9,710 nt of DNA from positions 1 to 9,710 of the forward strand of contig JAEUQL010000102.1 of the NCBI GenBank assembly GCA_016789295.1, given 5' to 3'. The DNA is from Blastocatellia bacterium. Its GTDB lineage: Bacteria > Acidobacteriota > Blastocatellia > Chloracidobacteriales > JADJPF01. The notes beneath the pieces were generated by a model. That model ran no database searches. It saw only the letters and a program-made list of their open reading frames with translations, and was not told the DNA's origin. Positions 7,301 to 9,710 of this stretch are shown piece by piece. The position numbers and the translations under genes are program-made. The stretch's first letter is position 1. The number at the start of each line of letters is the position of its first letter.

Positions 7301-7335
7301 TCTATGACGAAGCCAACCCGGCTCCGCGTCAATAA
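4327..7335 (+). CDS. Four-HKD phospholipase D superfamily protein with duplicated helical repeats
   Basis: A 1002-residue protein without signal peptide or membrane segment. Residues 1-180 are polar and mostly helical with no recognised domain. Two helical repeats (183-266 and 284-367) share the ...EIGFAQTTI-KLSD...KQN...EQAF...KIE-LP... framework. Then come four PLD half-domains with complete HxKxxxxD motifs: H469/K471/D476, H632/K634/D639, H792/K794/D799 and H946/K948/D953. Motifs 1 and 3 are followed by GTGN, motifs 2 and 4 by GSQN. PLD enzymes pair two HKD halves per active site, so this protein should hold two complete sites (about 374-690 and 697-990). Activity could be on phosphodiesters of lipid or nucleic acid; the substrate is not readable. 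GAGGAG at 4318-4323 serves as RBS, rather close to the ATG. It is divergent from the EamA transporter; an XRE-like gene follows a hairpin downstream. Effector, nuclease or lipid enzyme all remain possible. Confidence 0.85.
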   Translation: MVVRDVRTSSSEAIDSLLRNLEPMPQAETKQESAVEALSQPDTGREQRLSSQFTRSRFSVGSSMVQSQLAAMLTQKLEQRSGFSNEQVAAFINSISNAARRADLPKQQQAERSLVEVRQLFESGMGQAKAEVGKVLSRVSEVIEKPTADVNKILDTFAQTTQLLKEISVSANETLSEPSAKERLAEIGFAQTTIKKLSDSAANRLVGLDEATLKEVSKQNTTVEQAFGEKIESLPQETYDKLRSLPASEQSRIGKLSRDEMISQLNSPIPVPPTSDDAAAAKAKLSEIGFAQTTIRKLSDNAAVRVSRLNTDLLKGIAKQNMSIEQAFAAKIETLPESVYQKLKSLSAQEQARVAKLTGEEIVAELGKTAPDTGVKIHAMPNASPEPLLDAINKAKENIDLSVYLFTSPTITDALKAAAARGVKVSVMLEPEVVGIKDANVAKTEELRAAGIEVKDTPPEFSQGNKVDHAKFMVVDKKELLFGTGNLVKGGLGEVKPGTPENEINGRRFNRDFWVTDTRSTAVGEAQKLFDADWNRETTSGTNFKYLVVTPDNASQKLFDLIDGAKDRLYVYNQSLSDATVIDKLIAAKQRGVDVKVIVNDPRSADDKNVAARQKLETAGIEVGYYRKYTLHAKAIVADNKSFIGSQNFTNGGLYNNREFGEIFEDPATTKQLADIFVEDFKTTGVVTGDKTQALETVQIHRMPESTNYPIVAAINSATKSVDLEVYILTDPGVTDALKLAAKRGVQVRVMLEPKPIGESSSNEAKATELREAGIDVKETPPEFNSNSNVDHAKFMVIDGRDLLFGTGNLVKSGLGESLKDEWNNRDFWVQDTRSSAVKEAALLFERDWNRQSTSDIDFKHLVVTPDNSNSRITALIDNAKDRLYVYNQTLTDPNIVERIIAAKERGVDVRVLLGKPKDNDPNKTAFDRFTAAGIQVNYLTRNYLHAKGIVSDNSAFIGSQNFTGGGLIRNREVGQIFNDANIANQLVTTFLYDEANPAPRQ
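4873..5427 (+). repeat. Internal duplication: two helical repeats of 84 residues in the PLD protein
   Basis: Residues 183-266 (4873-5124) and 284-367 (5176-5427) align without gaps at an offset of 101 residues. Shared stretches include EIGFAQTTI, KLSD-AA-R, EQAF and KIE-LP-Y-KL-SL. The nucleotide copies have diverged clearly, so the duplication is not recent. I do not recognise the repeat as a named domain; it is predicted helical from its composition. Confidence 0.8.
5449..7299 (+). repeat. Internal duplication of a two-HKD PLD unit
   Basis: Unit A (residues 375-685, 5449-6381) and unit B (698-991, 6418-7299) are homologous along their length. Matching landmarks are IHAMP/IHRMP, VMLEP, KDTPPEF/KETPPEF, VDHAKFMV, LLFGTGNLVK, RDFWV-DTRS, LVVTPDN, DRLYVYNQ, LHAK and FIGSQNFT. 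Offsets are 323 residues at the first HKD and 314 at the second, with small deletions in unit B (loops after GLGE and around 600-610). The order 1-2-1'-2' shows that a complete two-HKD enzyme was duplicated as a unit. Confidence 0.9.
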
Positions 7336-7342
7336 AATGGGG

Positions 7343-7365
7343 GGTGGCCTTAAAACAAGGCCACC
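7343..7365 (+). terminator. Strong hairpin after the PLD gene
   Basis: GGTGGCCTT (7343-7351) pairs perfectly with AAGGCCACC (7357-7365) around loop AAAAC. It starts eight bases after the PLD stop codon. Only ATTAACTTA follows, with no U-run, so intrinsic termination may be weak and the hairpin may instead protect the PLD mRNA 3' end. It ends eight bases before the ATG of the small XRE-like gene, where a ribosome would need to bind. Confidence 0.65.
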
Positions 7366-7373
7366 ATTAACTT

Positions 7374-7562
7374 ATGCAACTGAAACAACTTAGAGTAGCT
7401 TGCCGACTTACACTGCGTGAAGCAGCAAAGATTACAGATACCGACTACACTATTCTCTATCAGATAGAGAATGGTGAAAGCAGAGACCTAGTAGAAGAAG
7501 AAAGAATTAAAAAGATACTAGAAGAGTATCTTGAAAAGAGAGGTCGTTGCTGTAGGATATAA
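7374..7562 (+). CDS. Small XRE/Cro-like helix-turn-helix protein
   Basis: A 62-residue basic-acidic protein. Residues 3-37 fit an XRE-type HTH: LKQLRVACRLTLREAAKITD is followed by the recognition-helix-like DYTILYQIENGES. A charged helix (40-56, EEERIKKILEEYLEKR) and a CCRI tail follow. This is near the minimum for the fold and resembles single-domain DNA-binding regulators. The ATG at 7374 is the only usable start because an in-frame TAA lies at 7368-7370. There is no Shine-Dalgarno; the only AAGG is locked in the hairpin stem just upstream. Translation may therefore be low or conditional, unless a leaderless transcript starts near 7374. Its stop is one base away from the stop of the convergent exported-protein gene. 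A regulatory role towards the PLD gene is possible but not shown. Confidence 0.6.
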   Translation: MQLKQLRVACRLTLREAAKITDTDYTILYQIENGESRDLVEEERIKKILEEYLEKRGRCCRI

Positions 7563-7563
7563 G

Positions 7564-8019
7564 CTACTTACTCTCTTCTGGATTTGATGCTGAGTTTTGC
7601 CATACAGAACCGTCTTCAAATTCAATAGATGTAATGTAGAGATCCATTTCTGGGTTTATAGAAGCATTGCGCTCTAGATCAAACGAGTCTGACAAGATTG
7701 TTGATTTAGATGGTTTGATCTTTACTTTGCTAACAAACTCTCTTGCCATCTTATCTTTAGTGTTTAAGACCTTGATGTGCCAACCTACCTTTGTAATCAC
7801 CTTGCTTGATACATTTTTCAACTTGTATTCTATATTCCACTCTTTATTTCTAGAACTATCTACTCCTATTCCTGTGTAGGAACTTCCCATAGATCCTACC
7901 ATTCTTGATCTAGCAATTTTGACATCTGAAAACTCAATCGGTTCAGGCTGTTGAGCAAAAGTTACTGTTACAAAAAATATCAGGGCAATAACTTTCTTCA
8001 GTAAGAGAAACCTCTTCAC
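7564..8019 (-). CDS. Small exported protein, tandem family member 1 (most diverged)
   Basis: A 151-residue protein starting at GTG (8017-8019), supported by TAGGAGG just upstream. Residues 1-23 are a signal peptide with a likely cut after AFAQ-like TFAQ. The mature part shares with its two neighbours a W-x-I-E-Y-K-L-K-N-V-S-x-K-V-I-T-K-V-G-W core (61-80), an IKVLN strand, an IKP turn (101-103) and the signature SIEFEDGSVWQ (131-141). The alternation of hydrophobic residues suggests a beta-sandwich, perhaps like FxLYD-type small domains; this is inference. The C-terminus lacks the PVPKPE motif of the other two (it reads NSASNPEESK). It lies 42 bp after the 8062-8511 gene and is probably co-transcribed with it. 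Function unknown. Confidence 0.8.
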   Translation of the reverse strand: MKRFLLLKKVIALIFFVTVTFAQQPEPIEFSDVKIARSRMVGSMGSSYTGIGVDSSRNKEWNIEYKLKNVSSKVITKVGWHIKVLNTKDKMAREFVSKVKIKPSKSTILSDSFDLERNASINPEMDLYITSIEFEDGSVWQNSASNPEESK

Positions 8020-8037
8020 AAATCCTCCTATAAATCT

Positions 8038-8057
8038 GGCTGGTTGTTAAACCAGCC
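8038..8057 (-). terminator. Intercistronic hairpin between two exported-protein genes
   Basis: GGCTGGTT (8038-8045) pairs perfectly with AACCAGCC (8050-8057) around a four-base loop. In minus-strand transcription it follows the stop at 8062-8064 by four bases and precedes the RBS of the GTG-started gene. No U-run follows, so it is more likely a partial terminator or an RNA-stability element that lowers expression of the distal gene than a full stop. Confidence 0.5.
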
Positions 8058-8061
8058 TGTT

Positions 8062-8511
8062 CTATCTAATCTCTTCTGGTTTTGGTACAGGATACTGCCA
8101 AATTGATCCATCCTCAAATTCAATGAATGTAATGTTGACCTGGGTATCTAGAGTGTTGTTTGCACCAGCTTCATCTAGATCAAATGATTCTGATAGATTT
8201 GTCTCTTTCATCGGCTTGATCTTAATCTTGGTCTTAAACTGCTTGTTTATGTTGTAGTTTAAGACCTTGATCTGCCATCCTACTTTTGTAATAACTTTGT
8301 CTGATAAATTCTTTAATCGGTACTCTACACGCCAACTCTTACTATTAGCACTACCTGTTCCTCCTCCCATCAACACACTTCCATAACTAGATCCCATAGC
8401 ATTTGGTGATACCACTTTAGTAACTTGAACATTTTGCAGATCAAATGGTGGAGAGTTTTGGGCAAAAGCTAATGTTGAGAAAAAAAGTAGATATACAATA
8501 AGCTTTTTCAT
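8062..8511 (-). CDS. Small exported protein, tandem family member 2
   Basis: A 149-residue protein with signal peptide 1-18 (MKKLIVYLLFFSTLAFAQ, cut after AQ). A short variable Gly/Ser-rich segment (39-57) separates the N-terminal strand from the conserved core, W60-x-VEYRLKNLSDKVITKVGW (61-79), IKVLN, KIKIKP (95-100), and FIEFEDGSIWQYPVPKPEE (129-147). The start is fixed by AGGAGG four to five bases before ATG, in a context (AGGAGGTTTAATGAAAAAGC) almost identical to that of family member 3. The last 60 bp are also nearly identical to member 3 at the DNA level, so these two arose by duplication. Periplasmic or secreted; no catalytic motif is visible, and the role is unknown. Confidence 0.85.
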   Translation of the reverse strand: MKKLIVYLLFFSTLAFAQNSPPFDLQNVQVTKVVSPNAMGSSYGSVLMGGGTGSANSKSWRVEYRLKNLSDKVITKVGWQIKVLNYNINKQFKTKIKIKPMKETNLSESFDLDEAGANNTLDTQVNITFIEFEDGSIWQYPVPKPEEIR

Positions 8512-8564
8512 TAAACCTCCTAAAAATGGAGCTTTTTAGAAATTTTATAAACTTGGCTGATTGA

Positions 8565-8594
8565 GCGTAATGAAATTTACGCTTTGGGATTATA
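8565..8594 (-). promoter_or_regulatory. Possible -10 box and 5'-leader hairpin for the 8062-8511 gene
   Basis: TATAAT is perfect on the minus strand at 8589-8594, but no good -35 lies 16-18 bases upstream (A-rich sequence instead). Transcription from it would start near 8582, giving a leader of about 70 bases. The very 5' end of that leader forms a hairpin, GCGTAA (8577-8582 on the minus strand) with TTACGC (8565-8570), loop of six. A 5'-terminal hairpin could protect the mRNA. Weak support overall. Confidence 0.4.
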
Positions 8595-8690
8595 AAAAAA
8601 CTATGTTTAACTTTTTTAACTAAGGGTAGTATATCAATATCAAGGAAGATCTAAAACTTAAAAAAGAAGAAACTGGCCGACTTTTGTAAC

Positions 8691-8750
8691 GGTCAAGTAG
8701 ATAGTCTATTAGTTCTAAAAACTTAACCCAATAGTATTAACTACTTGACC
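8691..8750. repeat. Perfect 10-bp inverted repeat with 40-bp spacer
   Basis: GGTCAAGTAG (8691-8700) and CTACTTGACC (8741-8750) are exact inverted copies. Within the spacer CTATT (8706-8710) can pair with AATAG (8730-8734), giving an interrupted stem-loop. On the minus strand it begins 13 bases after the stop of family member 3, so it may act as a terminator or 3' protective structure. A pyrimidine-rich run (TTTCTTCTTTTTT) lies further on but is too far for a classic terminator. It could also be a scar of a small mobile element. Confidence 0.55.
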
Positions 8751-8763
8751 AGCAAAAAATCAT

Positions 8764-9252
8764 CTATTTGAGGTCATTGTCTTCTGGTTTTGGTACAGGA
8801 TGCTGCCAAATTGATCCATCTTCAAATTCGACATAGGTAATATTAAGTTCTGTATTCGGGTTGGCTGGAATCAGAATAGCGTCAGCATTAAATGGCTCAG
8901 AGATATTTGCCTCCTTGTTTGGCTTAAGCTTCATCTTGTTTTTGAACTCTCTGTTGGATTGATCTTTAGAGTTTAAGATCTTAAACTGCCAACCTATTCT
9001 TGTTATTACTTTATCTGATATATTCTTTATTCGATATTCAATACGCCAATTGTTATCCTCTGTAACACCTCCAAAGGTGCCTCCAGTTACTAGACTTCCA
9101 GATCCACCCCCAGATCCCATCATGCCAGTTGACTCACTGGTCTTGGTGATTCGTACATTCTGTACCTCAAATGGTCGGTTGGGTGCACTGTTTTGAGCAA
9201 AAGCCAATGTTGAAAAAACTATATACAACATTAGCAATATAAGCTTTTTCAT
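8764..9252 (-). CDS. Small exported protein, tandem family member 3 (longest Gly-rich loop)
   Basis: A 162-residue protein. The start used is the ATG at 9250-9252: GGGAGG lies just upstream and the signal peptide MKKLILLMLYIVFSTLAFAQ begins there. The reading frame extends 17 codons further, but that adds a charged stretch before the signal peptide with no RBS. After cleavage at AQ-NS the mature protein has a Gly/Ser-rich segment at 42-62 (MGSGGGSGSLVTGGTFGG), longer than in its paralogues. The family core follows: W69-RIEYRIKNISDKVITRIGW (70-88), KILN, KMKLKP (106-111) and YVEFEDGSIWQHPVPKPED (140-158). Its own transcription unit is likely, with 252 bp before the next gene. Function unknown; a structural or binding role outside the cytoplasm is inferred. 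Confidence 0.85.
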   Translation of the reverse strand: MKKLILLMLYIVFSTLAFAQNSAPNRPFEVQNVRITKTSESTGMMGSGGGSGSLVTGGTFGGVTEDNNWRIEYRIKNISDKVITRIGWQFKILNSKDQSNREFKNKMKLKPNKEANISEPFNADAILIPANPNTELNITYVEFEDGSIWQHPVPKPEDNDLK

Positions 9253-9422
9253 TAAACCTCCCAGCAGCTCTTCCCTAAGATCGGTAATTAATCTGTATCC
9301 CACCGTAATATCACGTAAAAATTCCGCAACTTAACTCGTAAAGCGTAACTGAAAATGGTTTAAGGAGCAATACCAAAAATTGACTTCCTAGATTGATCTG
9401 TCACGGAGATGGAACCTCAATT

Positions 9423-9710
9423 TTAGAATTCATAGACCCGCATCGGATCGGCAGCAACTATCCTGTTAGAGTCCAGAGCTGAGATCTCACTTAAAACCTC
9501 TTCTACGTGCGCAGCTTTGATGTGATAGACATAAACATCTACGTCGCGTCCTACTTTTTGTGCCTGCCTCAGCACACTTTCAGGACAGAGGTGGCCATAG
9601 AGATCGGCTTGCCTAGAAAGCCTATTGGGATAAGAACATTCTATAAAAAGTGCTTTCAGGTTTGGCAACTCTCTAGCTATTGCCCATATTTCGTCGGTAT
9701 CTCCAGTGTC
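9423..9710 (-). CDS. C-terminal part of an MBL-fold cyclic-nucleotide phosphodiesterase-like protein (5' end outside window)
   Basis: The open frame runs from the right edge to the TAA at 9423-9425, giving 95 visible residues. It begins DTGDTDEIWAIARELPNLKA, followed by LFIECSYPNRL, the metallo-beta-lactamase-fold segment with the metal-bridging Asp of the GDTG-like motif. It continues with GHL (QADLYGHLCPESV) and a late YHIK, which in this family supply structural or metal-ligand histidines. The layout DTG..DEIW / FIE.S(Y/F)PN / GHL / YH(I/L)K fits the class II-like 3',5'-cyclic-nucleotide phosphodiesterase branch. It would hydrolyse cyclic nucleotides or related phosphodiesters in the cytoplasm. 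The N-terminal HxHxDH site lies outside the window, so activity cannot be confirmed. A TTG inside the frame at 9666-9668 is not the start because homology continues upstream. Confidence 0.7.
   Translation of the reverse strand, partial: DTGDTDEIWAIARELPNLKALFIECSYPNRLSRQADLYGHLCPESVLRQAQKVGRDVDVYVYHIKAAHVEEVLSEISALDSNRIVAADPMRVYEF

Noticed and set aside
4327..7562. PLD gene plus XRE gene as a toxin-antitoxin pair
   Set aside because: The enzyme is 1002 residues, the HTH gene lies downstream of a hairpin and lacks an RBS, and neither matches a known TA pair arrangement.
9253..9303. Upstream start that would add 17 residues to the third exported protein
   Set aside because: It puts a charged stretch in front of a good signal peptide and has no RBS, whereas GGGAGG immediately precedes the ATG at 9250-9252, as in the paralogue.
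9367..9425. AAATTGA...TCAATTT pairing with a T-run as terminator of the phosphodiesterase gene
   Set aside because: The pairing is short, AT-only for the most part, and encloses a loop of over 30 bases.
9423..9668. 81-residue protein starting at the TTG of 9666-9668
   Set aside because: The frame stays open to the window edge and the upstream residues (DTGDTDEIW) belong to the same MBL-fold family, so the gene is truncated by the window.

Overview
The window reads as a chromosomal stretch of a moderately low-GC (roughly 40% by eye) free-living bacterium. The organism cannot be named from the sequence alone. Three things lean towards Acidobacteriota, perhaps Blastocatellia: an exported M28 peptidase with a fibronectin-like tail, a lineage-restricted-looking family of small exported proteins ending in a FEDGS-W-Q signature, and a metallo-beta-lactamase-fold phosphodiesterase. 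This placement is an inference with low to moderate confidence. There is no phage, plasmid, CRISPR, rRNA or tRNA signal.

Layout. 1-735 has no intact gene; it carries a terminal hairpin of an IS200/IS605 (TnpB-type) element at 235-270 and possible transposase debris to its left. 736-2106 (+) is an exported M28 zinc peptidase with a C-terminal Fn3-like domain. 2182-2679 (-) is a small coiled-coil protein with internal 33-bp repeats. 2929-3275 (-) is a mobile-element graveyard: a TnpB fragment joined directly to a decayed group II intron reverse transcriptase fragment. 3282-4178 (-) is a ten-helix EamA/DMT transporter. Its promoter, in the divergent region 4179-4326, has a near-perfect palindrome filling the -35/-10 spacer, as expected for a TetR-type operator. 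4327-7335 (+) encodes a 1002-residue protein with four HKD phospholipase D motifs. A strong hairpin and a 62-residue XRE-like helix-turn-helix gene (7374-7562) follow it.

7564-9252 (-) holds three tandem paralogues of a small exported protein family of unknown function. The two distal ones are 42 bp apart with a hairpin between them; the proximal one is set off by a 252-bp gap containing a TATAAT box and two inverted repeats. 9423-9710 (-) is the C-terminal end of an MBL-fold cyclic-nucleotide-phosphodiesterase-like protein that runs off the right edge.

The genes do not form one obvious pathway. The most unusual items are the double-duplicated four-HKD protein next to a palindrome-controlled exporter and a small HTH gene, the triplicated exported family, and the TnpB::group II RT chimeric remnant.
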